A stretch of DNA of 64,000 nucleotides from Phytophthora colocasiae (Eukaryota > Oomycota > Peronosporomycetes > Peronosporales > Peronosporaceae), in NCBI GenBank assembly GCA_018806915.1, contig JAGKQI010000074.1:186001-250000 (forward strand), in the 5' to 3' direction. The translations under genes were made by a program, and so were the position numbers. The notes beneath the pieces were generated by a model that worked only from the letters and a program-made list of their open reading frames with translations, did no database searches and had not been told where the DNA came from. Positions 1 through 12,597 of the stretch are shown piece by piece; position 1 is the stretch's first letter; each line of letters starts with the position of its first letter.

Positions 1-3000
1 CAGAGGCTGCGATCTTGATCGTGGCGTTATTTGTGACCGCGGCGGAAGCGAGTAAAGCTGTGACGGCATCTATTGATGCAGGAGTTACGCTGGTTGTGCT
101 CACCAGCTTCCAAGTGTACGTCATACTGCGTCCACCCGATCCAGTCGAGCTAGAGCCGTCCAGGAAGAGGTCATCACACATACCAAGTGATGTCGCACCG
201 TTTACAAGCACTAAGGGCTGTGGTGGTTTGTCGGGCGCGCTGATCGTGACGTTAGTCGCAGGCGTCGTCAGATCTGCCGCAGCAGTGGACTTCAGGATGC
301 TCCCTCGTAGCGTTAAAGTACTCCCCGGTGCGACCTTAGCACTTTGACCAAACACAAGCCGGATCGACGCTGAACCTGTCTGCCACGTACAAGTCGGAGA
401 CGCACCACAGTAAGCAGTTGAATCTGCTGCTGGTAGGTCGAACAGCACACTACACAGGAAGTTGTCCGTCGGAAACGTTGTACGGTCAACGGCCCGATCA
501 AATGTGATCGTTAAGCTGATAGCCGTGTCCACAAACTTGGCATCCAGGATCTTCGGAGGTGGCGTAGCGTCCTTTGTCTCTGTAATCTTGACGTTCAAGA
601 CTGTGATCGTCTTTTTGGCGTACAAGGGGTCAGAACTCATTACAACGGAGGAGATCGTCGCGAAGCGATCACCCTCAACCACATCGTTCCCATCCGCTGT
701 GACGGCTATCGCTTTTGAGGCGTTCCAGTTCTCTGACGTGAACGTGACGCTAGTCGGTACCACCACGAGGATCGATACAGAAGGCTTAAGTGCCACGGAA
801 ACATCCGCCGTAGGCTGCGCTTGAAGCACGATATTGAACGTGTCATTGATCACGCGCGCCTCCGCCACAACTAAAGCAGGGACGCTGGTCTTGTTGTTCC
901 CTTGATAAACTACAAACCCCGCGACGTCATCGTTCAGAACTTGTACTGCAACAGCGGGGATCGGATAGCTGGAGTAGACTGGATCCGCCGACGATGTGAC
1001 CGTCGAGATCGTCGCGACTGCGTCCACGTCTTCCACGTAGTTATTAACCGCTGAGATCTGGATGCTCTTGACCACGTTCCAGTCGGTACTCGTGAACGCA
1101 GCGGCCACAGGCGCAGTCACTGCCTTGGACGGTAAACTACTGCTGAACGTCACTGTTACCAGACTCAAAGGAGCACTGAGCATCGTCAGATACAGGGTAG
1201 CGTTTGCACCTTCCGTCAAATTGTAGCTCGTGGCCAACAGTCGAAGACCTGCAAACGTGACCGTCGCAACTTTAGCTGTTCGCTGAGATGTACTGGATAC
1301 GCTGATAGAGGACACAGCCACGACCTCGAAGCTGATCGAACTCACCCACTTTGAAACGTTCACAGTAATCGTCGGTTGCTTCAGTGTGCTGTTCGATGGC
1401 AATCGGTACACTACAGAGCTCGAAATGTCTGGAATCTTCTCAAGCGAAAGTACTTGAGATTGCCACTTCACCTCGACAGCATCCGTAGACTTAGGGACTA
1501 GATAAACCGTCAAATTGGTCACGCTGAGTTTGTCTTCAGCTGGAATTCCCACAGTAATCAGACCGATTGGCGACGACTGTGCTAGCTGCCCACGAGAGTT
1601 TTCTACCACGACAGTAGGCGGATCAGCCACCGGTAGAACTGTAAGCATCACGGTGATGGAACTCACAGCTTCGTTCCCGTTGCTGGCTTCCCGAGATACC
1701 GCGTTCAGCTGGAGTTGCGTTGAACCGAACCATGAAGCTGTTTCGTTGAGTCGAAGCAGGAAGGTACTGGCTGCAAGAGGTAACGGAGTCAGTACAAACC
1801 TGCCTCCCTCATGATCTTTCACGAACTTCCCGCCTCCAGGTACTTCTGCGGCTTGGAGAGCTCCAACGGGATCAATCAGTTCCAATCGAAGGCTTTCAGA
1901 GCCATCGTCGTCCGTCAAAGCGGCTGAGATGATGGTTAACTCGCCAGGAACGCTCTGGTTCACGCGGATGTCAGTCGAGGAGACTTTAAGCACGGGTGCG
2001 TCTGCGACTGCAGCGACATTCACTGATACATTCGTTGGGATTCGGTTGATTGTACCTGTAGAGCGCTCAATACTAGAGACGAAGACTTGAACCGAGAAGT
2101 TGCCGGCGTAATTGCGGTGAGGGACAAGCGACACAACCCGATTCATTGCACTGGCAACTGTTTCGGCCCGAGAAATGAGCACAACAACCCCAGCAGTCTG
2201 TGGTGTCACTACAGCGGAACCATCCAGTTGAATTCCATCGAGAAATTGCGGATCGAAGCTTACCTCCACTTCCACAACGCTAGACTCATCACGGTCCGGT
2301 GTAGACGCCACTACGAGCATAAATGAGCCGGCGACGTCCTCCATCATCGCCACCGATGTACTGTTCAGTACTAGCAGCGGAGTTGTATTCGGAGCAGGAG
2401 TCACTACCACTCGGCATCTTGCAAAGGTTGTGGCGGCCGAGAGGGAATTAAAGCTCGACCTGTTGGCTGAAACTCTAGAGATTATCCTCATTGTGATGTC
2501 GAACGTCTGCACAGTAGATTTACGCGGCGTCACTGTCACAACACGGTTCAGCAAGCAGAAAGGCTCAGTGGGGAGGCACTCGGGGCTCCTACTCCCATAG
2601 AGTTCATAGCGTAAATCACTGAGACCCACAGCCGCTCCCCAGTGTGCATCCACTTCACCACTTAACTGCGTCGAACCCACAGTCACCGCGTCCACCGCGT
2701 TCGCCAGTATAAAAGCTTGCACGCTTTCTAGATCCGTCAGTTCGCTCATCAAACCTAAGTCTGCCAGGCGGAAAGTGACGTTCTGGTTGTATTTCACCTG
2801 GAAAACGCGAATGGCTTTGCCAAAGCCCAGCGCTCCCCGATCTGGTTCGCCGATAAGCTGCACGTTGAGGTTGGAAACGTTCGTCACAACGCTTTGCTGG
2901 AGGATATCCGTGGTGTCCGTTGTCACAGTGGCGATGAAAGCTCCGGCGTACGAGGGCTTCGTACCCACGAGGAAGACCAGGTGGGTATCACTAAAATCAT

Positions 3001-6000
3001 AGCCCGTTGAGTATACTCCGTACGCTTCAAGTCCACGCAGAGCGACCTTGACAACTGAAACAGAAGAAGAATCCAAAACAGTGTCGATAGCACTTAAAGG
3101 AGCCACAGCCAACTGAGACGCCATCCATCCTATCAACGAACCATCCCACGAGTTGTACGGGAGCACACCATCAAACGTAAGGGAAATGGGCTTCCCAGCC
3201 ACAGAAATGGCACCACTAGATGCAGCCAGGGTACAAGACGGAGAGACCGCTTGTGGGTGGATTGTTACGGCCAAATCCATGATCACAATACCATCTCCAG
3301 CCCCTGGGTGTGCGGTTCGATTGGGCGCTGACCCAATGTCGAAAGCCACCGTCGTCACGATCGCAAACAGCTGCATATATCCGTACCAATTCTCAAGAGG
3401 CCGCACACTAACCGCGTCCTGTAGGCTGTAAGGAACCTCATACACGTCGACGTCACCAAGCGGAACGGGAATTAACCGCTGGAAACCGGCGTAAATATCC
3501 GCAACCTGCGTCCGATTCTCCACGTAAATCAGGACATGATCGCGGTAGGCAACTTCCTGCTGTTCATCCAATCTCTGGAACGGCAGCTGCACGAATTCAT
3601 TCCAACGACCACGGGATACTGCACTGACACGAACTACAGGCTCGACTGGAGTCACGAAGACAGTCGTCGTCATGGAAACTGCTTTGGTCTCCCCCGTCGC
3701 CAACTCCGTCGTCAGCACGGTCACGTTCACCATGAAGAATCCCACGAAATCAGCACGCGGAACGACTGTAAACGTCTGATCCACTTGGTAAACAGCCTGT
3801 GCTGGGATACGAGGGAGCGTGACTGTGTCAGCGTCCGTAAGCCAGCTATCCGATGCACTCGGTACGTACAGACCTACCACCGCCGACCGATTCACTGTGA
3901 CTTGCGTCGATAAAACCTCGGAGCTGTCCGTGTCAATAGTAGAGCCGGTCACTCGAATCGGGACTGCCATTAACGGCTGCACCATTACCGATATGGGGCT
4001 CAGAGTCATATTAGCAATATGAGGGACTGGCCTGATAGCAACGTGAATCCCAATCGGGGGTGAAATAGCAACCGCAGTGTTCCAAGCCATCGCCCAAGTA
4101 AAATGGAGCTTCTCAACCGACACACTGGTGATACTCAGATCCAGTTCGCCGCTGTAGCCTGATACAAACGCGATCTCCACATTGCCACGCATATTCACAC
4201 GCCAGGCTTCCGCAGCCACAATACGCTGCGACGGACTTCTGTACATCGTCGCAGGAACGACGTCGTCCGCCAGCGTCCAGAACGGCCACGCTAACTCGTC
4301 CGATCGCCACACCACTGAAGTCACGAACGGGTCGTATTTCCCAAGATCTATCACCAAGAACAACGTCTCTGAACCGTCTGTATCAACCAGCGACGCCTCC
4401 ACCGAGTCGCACACGACCACTTCATCTTCCACCGCCGTGCACATTGTCGTCGGCATCGAAACGAGAGGCACTGTGGCTTCAGCAATTACCATCACGTGCA
4501 ACGGAACTTGATACACATCTTCAGAGACCAGTGTGCCGCTGTGGTCGATGGAATGCGCCTCCACACTGCAGTCAATATACCCAGAGAAATGCGCTGGCGG
4601 AATCAGCTGCAGACTCAGGTCGCCCGTACTTGCATTGCTCCTGTACACGCCCAGAGGAAGTAGCTCGTACGTCGTAGAGGAACCTGTGCTCGTTATTGCT
4701 GAAGGGGGATTGCTGTTGACAAACACCTTTTGCCACGAAGTAGGGACGCAGTGAAGTTGAAGGTACATGTTTTCAGATCCGTCGACGTCTGCGAGAGCCC
4801 AGTTGCTTACTGTAGTAGATGCCACACCATTTTCTATAATCCATAGGATCGATGGAGTCACTACGATCCTGGGAGCCTGGGCTAGCTGCCCAGGCGGGTT
4901 CTCTACCACGACAGTAGGCGGATCAGCCACCGGTAGAACTGTAAGCATCACGGTGATGGAACTCACAGCTTCGTTCCCGTTGCTGGCTTCCCGAGATACC
5001 GCGTTCAGCTGGAGTTGCGTTGAACCGAACCATGAAGCTGTTTCGTTGAGTCGAAGCAGGAAGGTACTGGCTGCAAGAGGTAACGGAGTCAGTACAAACC
5101 TGCCTCCCTCATGATCTTTCACGAACTTCCCGCCTCCAGGTACTTCTGCGGCTTGGAGAGCTCCAACGGGATCAATCAGTTCCAATCGAAGGCTTTCAGA
5201 GCCATCGTCGTCCGTCAAAGCGGCTGAGATGATGGTTAACTCGCCAGGAACGCTCTGGTTCACGCGGATGTCAGTCGAGGAGACTTTAAGCACGGGTGCG
5301 TCTGCGACTGCAGCGACATTCACTGATACATTCGTTGGGATTCGGTTGATTGTACCTGTAGAGCGCTCAATACTAGAGACGAAGACTTGAACCGAGAAGT
5401 TGCCGGCGTAATTGCGGTGAGGGACAAGCGACACAACCCGATTCATTGCACTGGCAACTGTTTCGGCCCGAGAAATGAGCACAACAACCCCAGCAGTCTG
5501 TGGTGTCACTACAGCGGAACCATCCAGTTGGAATTCCATCGAGAAATTGCGGATCGAAGCTTACCTCCACTTCCACAACGCTAGACTCATCACGGTCCGG
5601 TGTAGACGCCACTACGAGCATAAATGAGCCGGCGACGTCCTCCATCATCGCCACCGATGTACTGTTCAGTACTAGCAGCGGAGTTGTATTCGGAGCAGGA
5701 GTCACTACCACTCGGCATCTTGCGAAGGTTGTGGCGGCCGAGAGGGAATTAAAGCTCGACCTGTTGGCTGAAACTCTAGAGATTATCCTCATTGTGATGT
5801 CGAACGTCTGCACAGTAGATTTACGCGGCGTCACTGTCACAACACGGTTCAGCAAGCAGAAAGGCTCAGTGGGGAGGCACTCGGGGCTCCTACTCCCATA
5901 GAGTTCATAGCGTAAATCACTGAGACCCACAGCCGCTCCCCAGTGTGCATCCACTTCACCACTTAACTGCGTCGAACCCACAGTCACCGCGTCCACCGCG

Positions 6001-9000
6001 TTCGCCAGTATAAAAGCTTGCACGCTTTCTAGATCCGTCAGTTCGCTCATCAAACCTAAGTCTGCCAGGCGGAAAGTGACGTTCTGGTTGTATTTCACCT
6101 GGAAAACGCGAATGGCTTTGCCAAAGCCCAGCGCTCCCCGATCTGGTTCGCCGATAAGCTGCACGTTGAGGTTGGAAACGTTCGTCACAACGCTTTGCTG
6201 GAGGATATCCGTGGTGTCCGTAGTCACAGTGGCGATGAAAGCTCCGGCGTACGAGGGCTTCGTACCCACGAGGAAGACCAGGTGGGTACCACTAAAATCA
6301 TAGCCCGTTGAGTATACTCCGTACGCTTCAAGTCCACGCAGAGCGACCTTGACAACTGAAACAGAAGAAGAATCCAAAACAGTGTCGATAGCACTTAAAG
6401 GAGCCACAGCCAACTGAGACGCCATCCATCCTATCAACGAACCATCCCACGAGTTGTACGGGAGCACACCATCAAACGTAAGGGAAATGGGCTTCCCAGC
6501 CACAGAAATGGCACCACTAGATGCAGCCAGGGTACAAGACGGAGAGACCGCTTGTGGGTGGATTGTTATGGCCAAATCCATGATCACAATACCATCTCCA
6601 GCCCCTGGGTGTGCGGTTCGATTGGGCGCTGACCCAATGTCGAAAGCCACCGTCGTCACGATCGCAAACAGCTGCATATATCCGTACCAATTCTCAAGAG
6701 GCCGCACACTAACCGCGTCCTGTAGGCTGTAAGGAACCTCATACACGTCGACGTCACCAAGCGGAACGGGAATTAACCGCTGGAAACCGGCGTAAATATC
6801 CGCAACCTGCGTCCGATTCTCCACGTAAATCAGGACATGATCGCGGTAGGCAACTTCCTGCTGTTCATCCAATCTCTGGAACGGCAGCTGCACGAATTCA
6901 TTCCAACGACCACGGGATACTGCACTGACACGAACTACAGGCTCGACTGGAGTCACGAAGACAGTCGTCGTCATGGAAACTGCTTTGGTCTCCCCCGTCG
7001 CCAACTCCGTCGTCAGCACGGTCACGTTCACCATGAAGAATCCCACGAAATCAGCACGCGGAACGACTGTAAACGTCTGATCCACTTGGTAAACAGCCTG
7101 TGCTGGGATACGAGGGAGCGTAACTGTGTCAGCGTCCGTAAGCCAGCTCTCCGACGCATTCGGTACGTACAGACCTACCACCGCCGACCGATTCACTGTG
7201 ACTTGCGTCGATAAAACCTCGGAGCTGTCCGTGTCAATAGTAGAGCCGGTCACTCGAATCGGGACTGCCATTAACGGCTGCACCATTACCGATATGGGGC
7301 TCAGAGTCATATTAGCAATATGAGGGACTGGCCTGATAGCAACGTGAATCCCAATCGGGGGTGAAATAGCAGCCGCAGTGTTCCAAGCCATCGCCCAAGT
7401 AAAATGGAGCTTCTCAACCGACACACTGGTGATACTCAGATCCAGTTCGCCGCTGTAGCCTGATACAAACGCGATCTCCACATTGCCACGCATATTCACA
7501 CGCCAGGCTTCCGCAGCCACAATACGCTGCGACGGACTTCTGTACATCGTCGCAGGAACGACGTCGTCCGCCAGCGTCCAGAACGGCCACGCTAACTCGT
7601 CCGATCGCCACACCACTGAAGTCACGAACGGGTCGTATTTCCTAAGATCTATCACCAAGAACAACGTCTCTGAACCGTCTGTATCAACCAGCGACGCCTC
7701 CACCGAGTCGCACACGACCACTTCATCTTCCACCGCCGTGCACATTGTCGTCGGCATCGAAACGAGAGGCACTGTGGCTTCAGCAATTACCATCACATGC
7801 AACGGAACCTGATACACATCTTCAGAGACCAGCGTGCCGCTGTGGTCGATGGAATGCGCCTCCACACTGCAGTCAATATACCCAGAGAAATGCGCTGGCG
7901 GAATCAGCTGCAGACTCAGGTCGCCCGTACTTGCATTGCTCCTGTACACGCCCAGAGGGAGTAGCTCGTACGTCGTAGAGGAACCCGTGCTCGATATTGC
8001 TGAAGGGGGATTGCTGTTGACAAACACCTTTTGCCACGGAGTAGGGATGCAGTGAAGTTGAAGGTACATGTTTTCAGACCCGTCGACGTCTGTGAGAGCC
8101 CAATTGCTTACTGTAGTAGACGCCATACCATTTTCTCGAGTCTGCAGAAACGATGGAGTCACAACGAGCCTCGGAGCCTGTGCTGCTGGGTGGATTTCTA
8201 ATGTAATCGACTGGGAAGACACCGCTAAGGACTTCCACCGACTAGGAGGAAGGCACCTAAGTGCGTCCTTCCTCTTGGAGGCATGCAGATAACAGTCAGA
8301 GGTGAAGAAGGATTGAGCTACGTCCACAGTTGAGGTCACTACGACGACATCCACACTCAGGCTTCCTGACATCGTCTCAATCGGAATCAGTGACAAAGGG
8401 ATCACCATAGACCTGCCAACTCCAAATTCCCAAGGTGTTGAGAAAGATGATAGCAAGTTGCCGACACTTGTGCCATTTGTACTCCAACTTGGACTGGGGT
8501 CTGCTAGGGTAATAGACCCCGCTTGGAAATACGCCTCGACTCGAAAGAACAGATCTGCCTTCGTCGGCACCACGGTAATAACACCAGAAAACACGTTGTT
8601 CTCGCTGACCGACGTGTCCATCATCTCCACAGACAGCAATGGGCTCACTGCAACGGTTAGAAACTCGAACGTCACCGAGATTAACGTCCTATTCCAGCTA
8701 CTGAACGCATACACAGACGCACGGAGCAAAACTTCCACGTGATTGCAATGGTTCGTACCAGCTGCGACGTACACTGCCTTTGAGTCCACTGGAACCTGCA
8801 CAAGGTTGTATTCAGTGCCATCAAGCGTCTCACTACCGCTCGACAACATCGTCAATCCATTCACAGACACCGATAAACTGCACCGCTGTGGCAGTAACAC
8901 TTCCACCGAAAGATTCAGATCCGTGGCCGTGGCATCCACCTCTGCTACCGATAGGTGTGAAATCCACACCATTGCCAACTCATTCTCATATACCCTAGAG

Positions 9001-10472
9001 CTCGCATACTCCACGCCGAACCGGGGTGTTTGTGCATGGTTCCAATCCGTTGTCAATATAACATCCACGATAGACGTCGAAAAAACCGTCAACCATGCGT
9101 TCTTGACACTACTGCCACCGCGAATGCTCTCACTGGATATGAGCTTTGACGGAATCAAATTACTCTTCGCAGCCATGGAATGGATCAACAACGGCAAGCT
9201 ACCGACAAAGTCGCGAAGAGGCAACACACACAGTGTCCCATGCACGCTCGCGTTGCCGTCATCCAGAACGAAAATGCCGTTCGGATTCCGCGGAGAGCCA
9301 CCTGCAACAGGACCGTCGTACCGCCAGAACGGGCCCTGCGCACGCGTCACTGCGTCCTTCGCATCAAATAACAAGGACACGACCGCTGCGTCCGACAGGT
9401 ATAACAATCTCGACGCAACACTAGCATTCACGGCCACCTCTAGTTCGCGGTTGAATCCCACGTGAATCACCTCGGGCCCGCCTGGCGTCGTAGAGAACAA
9501 ACGGGGGGTTATAACGGGCGTCACCGATATTCGCACAGCAGCTGAAAGTACATACACTTGGCCTAACACCGGCACGTACGCGTTGACAGTCAACGACACT
9601 GTAACCTCACCAGAGTACCCCTGGGCTGGAATCACATTCATCGTACTTGATGAACCGAACATGAAGGCCTCGTCCTCTGCAAATACGAGCGCGCCGAATT
9701 TTCCACCAACGGGACTTCGTGACAGGGTTCTCTTGCCATCCACAAACACCGCTTGGACACGTCGCGTATCCCACGAAAGCCGGCACGGTCCGTACTCGAG
9801 GCCACCAGTACTGCTCAATGGAATATCTGCTAACAACTTGTCACGAATAGAGCTAAATGCAATGGACACGGCTGTGTCTTGTTTGGTCTCGAACCAAAAG
9901 TCCACTGGCGTGCCGTAGTAAACGACAGGCTCAGTAAACCACCCCACCTCGGCCGAAGTCACCTTGGAAGCTGTGGTCACGTTCGTAGAGAAGAGCTCGC
10001 GGGACGTCGCCGTCAAAGAGACATTGAATCTTCCTCTGAAAGTTGTATCCACCGCTGTGATCATGACCTCTGCATTAATAATCCCCGCAGAAGAAGACGA
10101 CGACACAGGTAGCGCGTACTCCGTATGTGTCTTATTGGACTCACTGGCCTTCGGCTGCAAGAGCTGGTTATTGAAGAGCACAGACGCCAAGTCTGATCCA
10201 ATCCCCGTTGCCAGCGCCACAGACAGCTGCTCGGCCCCTCCATCCAAGTCATGAAGCGAAATATTGCCAATAGACAGCACAATCGCCGTCCCCGAGCGAC
10301 ATATTGGCTGTACGAAAGAGGCCTGCAGCACCGGCGGGTTCGCGACGGGTAACGTCACTACAGAGTTCACAATGGACGCGACAGTGGTGACAGGTGAAGT
10401 GGTGACAGGTGAAGTGGTGGCGGGTGAAGTCGTGGCAGGAGAGAGAGTGGTGGGCACTGGAACTAGTAGCAT
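1..10472 (-). CDS. Giant repetitive extracellular protein, N-terminal part (runs off left edge; one frameshift)
   Basis: The first in-frame ATG is at 10472. One open frame runs to about 5531, where an extra G shifts the frame; the shifted frame then stays open from about 5530 to base 1, so about 3,490 codons are visible. No catalytic domain is seen. Acidic motifs of the type DxDGSExLxLxL recur (about residues 65, 790, 930, 1120 of the first frame), as in cadherin-like or Calx-beta-like calcium-binding repeats. Near the left edge a stretch reading LDGSSSTGSGG with following YTWKL resembles a PKD/REJ repeat, so a polycystin-like or adhesin-like surface protein is possible. The N-terminus has a Thr/Pro/Ser repeat but no clear signal peptide, so an upstream exon may exist. 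Without the extra G, the duplicate copy reads straight through; the frameshift is therefore recent damage or a sequence error. Confidence 0.75.
1580..4877 (-). repeat. Tandem duplication unit, distal copy (3.3 kb)
   Basis: This block is nearly identical to 4880-8178 at an offset of 3,300 bp (3,301 beyond the extra G). It equals 1,100 codons, so the frame is kept across the junction at about 4878. Boundaries were judged from where similarity begins at the shared gctagctgccca and ends near ggagcctg. Confidence 0.9.
4880..8178 (-). repeat. Tandem duplication unit, proximal copy (3.3 kb)
   Basis: Partner of 1580-4877. It differs by scattered substitutions, more of them at the proximal end (8080-8178), and by one inserted G at about 5531 that breaks the reading frame. 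The distal copy lacks that G and stays open. Confidence 0.9.
10384..10443. repeat. 15-bp tandem repeat, 4 copies
   Basis: Four 15-bp units of the type gtggtgacaggtgaa. On the minus strand they encode the Thr/Ser/Pro-rich pentapeptide repeat (TTSPV/A) at the N-terminus of the giant protein. The repeat is in frame, so copy number could vary without breaking the gene. Confidence 0.85.
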
Positions 10473-10788
10473 GGACAATAATTCCCTTGCGGGATATATA
10501 ACGCGACCTTTTGAGCCACACCTTGACGGTTACCAGGTAGCTGAGAGCTGTAAAAGGGTTAATTACTGCAAACTCTTAGACACCTTGAAGGTCACAGGGC
10601 TGCATTCTGCCTGGACATGACACTAGACGGCATCACTAAGCGCGGCACCTTGGACAAATCCTAACAACAATATATTGTCTACATCGATTACATTTATATA
10701 TACTTTCACAGGGCCTGTATAAACTGATATCATAGTATACAAGTATTTCCATCCATTCGCCCTAAAATCCTCCTACCACCGAGATAAA
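10473..10788. other. Divergent intergenic region
   Basis: About 316 bp between the giant gene (-) and PRP19 (+). It must hold both promoters. It contains AT-rich stretches (tatatatactttcac near 10693) and a tatata stretch at 10495-10500 close to the giant gene start. No gene and no convincing oomycete Inr/FPR box were seen. Confidence 0.5.
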
Positions 10789-12372
10789 ATGCTGTGTAGT
10801 CTAAGTGGTCAAGTGCCCGTGGAGCCCGTGGTGTCGCTCAAATCTGGCCACGTCTTCGAGAAGCGTCTGCTGCTCAAGTACCTGGAGCAGAATCAGCAGC
10901 GCTGCCCCGTCACAGGCGAAGAACTGGACGCGAATAAAGACCTGCTGGATCTGCAGACGACGCCGTCCGCCAAGTCTTCGCCCAATTCCAAGCCCTCAGC
11001 CGCGGCCTTCGCGCCTGAAGCAGCCAGTATTCCGCAGCTTTTGTCCACGTTCCAGAATGAGTGGGACGCCGTCATGCTCGAGACTTTCACGCTCAAGCAG
11101 CATCTGGAACAGACACGCCAGGAGCTCAGTCACGCGCTGTATCAGCACGACGCCGCCTGCCGCGTCATCGCGCGTCTGAACGCAGAGAACGCGACGCTGA
11201 AGGAGCGTGTGGCGCAGTTAGCGGCTGGCGGCGCACCGGAACAGGATGATGTCGACATGGGCGCGGGTCAGGACGGTGCCGCGCTGACGCCGGAGGTCTT
11301 GGCGAACGTTGAGGCCAAGCAGAAGGAGCTGGCTAAGAAACGCAAGGATTTCAAGAAGAAAGACGGACCGGCGCGCGCTGCTCTGCTTAGTGGACTGGAT
11401 GCCTGGAAAGTGGCGTCGAGCCACACACTGCACGACTCGGACAAGCCCGGCGTCACGTGCGTGGCCATTGATGCCAAGCGACCGACGCTGGTGGCTACTG
11501 GTGGAGTGGACAAACACGCCAAGATCTTCGACTCTGAGAAGCAACAGCTTGTGGCTACGTTGACTGGCCACAGCAAGAAGCTCAGTCATGTGGAGTTCCA
11601 CCCGACGGCTGACATGGTGCTCACGGCGTCGCACGACAAGACGGTGAAGCTCTGGACCCCGCAGGAGGAAGGATATGGTGTTGGATACACGCTCGACGGC
11701 TTCGATGATGCGGTGACGTGTGCCTCTATCCACCCTACGGGCAACTACGTGCTGTCTGGATCGCTCGACGCGACGTGGGCTATTCACGACGTGCGTCGCG
11801 GTCAGTTGCTCACACGCTATACACTTAATGGCGAGCTGTCCATGCCCGACACATCGGCTGGCAAACCGAAGAAGGCGGCAAATGAGGCTCGCGGCGCGCG
11901 TTTCCACCCGGATGGCGGAATCTTCGGTACGGCGGCTAAGAGCAAATTGGTGCAGATGTGGGCTGTGAACTCGCTGTCCAACGTGGTGACATTCGAAGGC
12001 CATTCCGCGCCTGTCACGGCGCTGGGATTCTCAGAGAATGGCTACCATCTAGCGTCGGGAAGTGAGGACGGTGTGGTGAAGCTCTGGGATCTACGCAAGG
12101 CCACGAGCTTCTTCGAGCTGGATCTGAAGAAGGAGAACCCCAAGCTCAAGCTGGGAGCCATCAACGCGATCAACTTCGATGCCAGCGGCTCTCACCTTGC
12201 TGTCGCCAGCGCACAGAGCGTGCAGGTGCTGAAGGAAGTGAGCAAGAACAAGTGGGAGGTGGTCAAGACACTGAACGACCACAAGGCTTCCGTCACGGGC
12301 ATTCAGTTTGCGCCGGACTCGAGTTTCCTGGCGTCCACATCCATGGATCGCTCGCTTAAACTCTACCGATAA
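10789..12372 (+). CDS. PRP19: Pre-mRNA-processing factor 19 (U-box E3 ubiquitin ligase, WD40)
   Basis: Single-exon gene of 527 aa, close to the usual PRP19 length. Residues 1-55 form the N-terminal U-box, beginning MLCSLSGQVPVEPVVS with a PVTGEEL motif. Residues about 65-140 match the PRP19/Pso4 tetramerisation coiled coil. From about residue 210 to the end is a seven-bladed WD40 propeller with repeats ending in forms such as KLWD, KLWT and KLYR. PRP19 is the core of the NineTeen Complex in the spliceosome, where it ubiquitinates splicing factors and stabilises the activated spliceosome. The ATG at 10789 is chosen because the conserved U-box starts immediately. Its stop faces the stop of the MNS1-like gene 225 bp away, with nothing recognisable between them. 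Confidence 0.95.
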   Translation: MLCSLSGQVPVEPVVSLKSGHVFEKRLLLKYLEQNQQRCPVTGEELDANKDLLDLQTTPSAKSSPNSKPSAAAFAPEAASIPQLLSTFQNEWDAVMLETFTLKQHLEQTRQELSHALYQHDAACRVIARLNAENATLKERVAQLAAGGAPEQDDVDMGAGQDGAALTPEVLANVEAKQKELAKKRKDFKKKDGPARAALLSGLDAWKVASSHTLHDSDKPGVTCVAIDAKRPTLVATGGVDKHAKIFDSEKQQLVATLTGHSKKLSHVEFHPTADMVLTASHDKTVKLWTPQEEGYGVGYTLDGFDDAVTCASIHPTGNYVLSGSLDATWAIHDVRRGQLLTRYTLNGELSMPDTSAGKPKKAANEARGARFHPDGGIFGTAAKSKLVQMWAVNSLSNVVTFEGHSAPVTALGFSENGYHLASGSEDGVVKLWDLRKATSFFELDLKKENPKLKLGAINAINFDASGSHLAVASAQSVQVLKEVSKNKWEVVKTLNDHKASVTGIQFAPDSSFLASTSMDRSLKLYR

Positions 12373-12597
12373 GCGACCCCACCAACCAGATGATGTACAC
12401 AGCTGCAAGAGATGCTGTTAAGTGTAAGTGCGATACCGTTCCCTTTGTTGGAGCTACAGTGGTTTGGCTAACTGAGGTTCAAACGTGTAGGCGCTGAAAG
12501 AATCAATACACATGCTGGTTATTGGGCACCAGTTCTCAACTATTTCTCCACAAAAGGAAACAACTCACAGTTCATGAATAAAGGTTCCATTAGCGAA

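Noticed and set aside
5387..9465. Plus-strand open frames within the giant gene region (also 15-5114)
   Set aside because: They are antisense to a continuous minus-strand frame, have no recognisable domains, and appear twice only because the region is duplicated.
11218..12003. 261-codon minus-strand frame
   Set aside because: Antisense shadow of PRP19, rich in His/Arg/Ser from reading GC-rich codons backwards.
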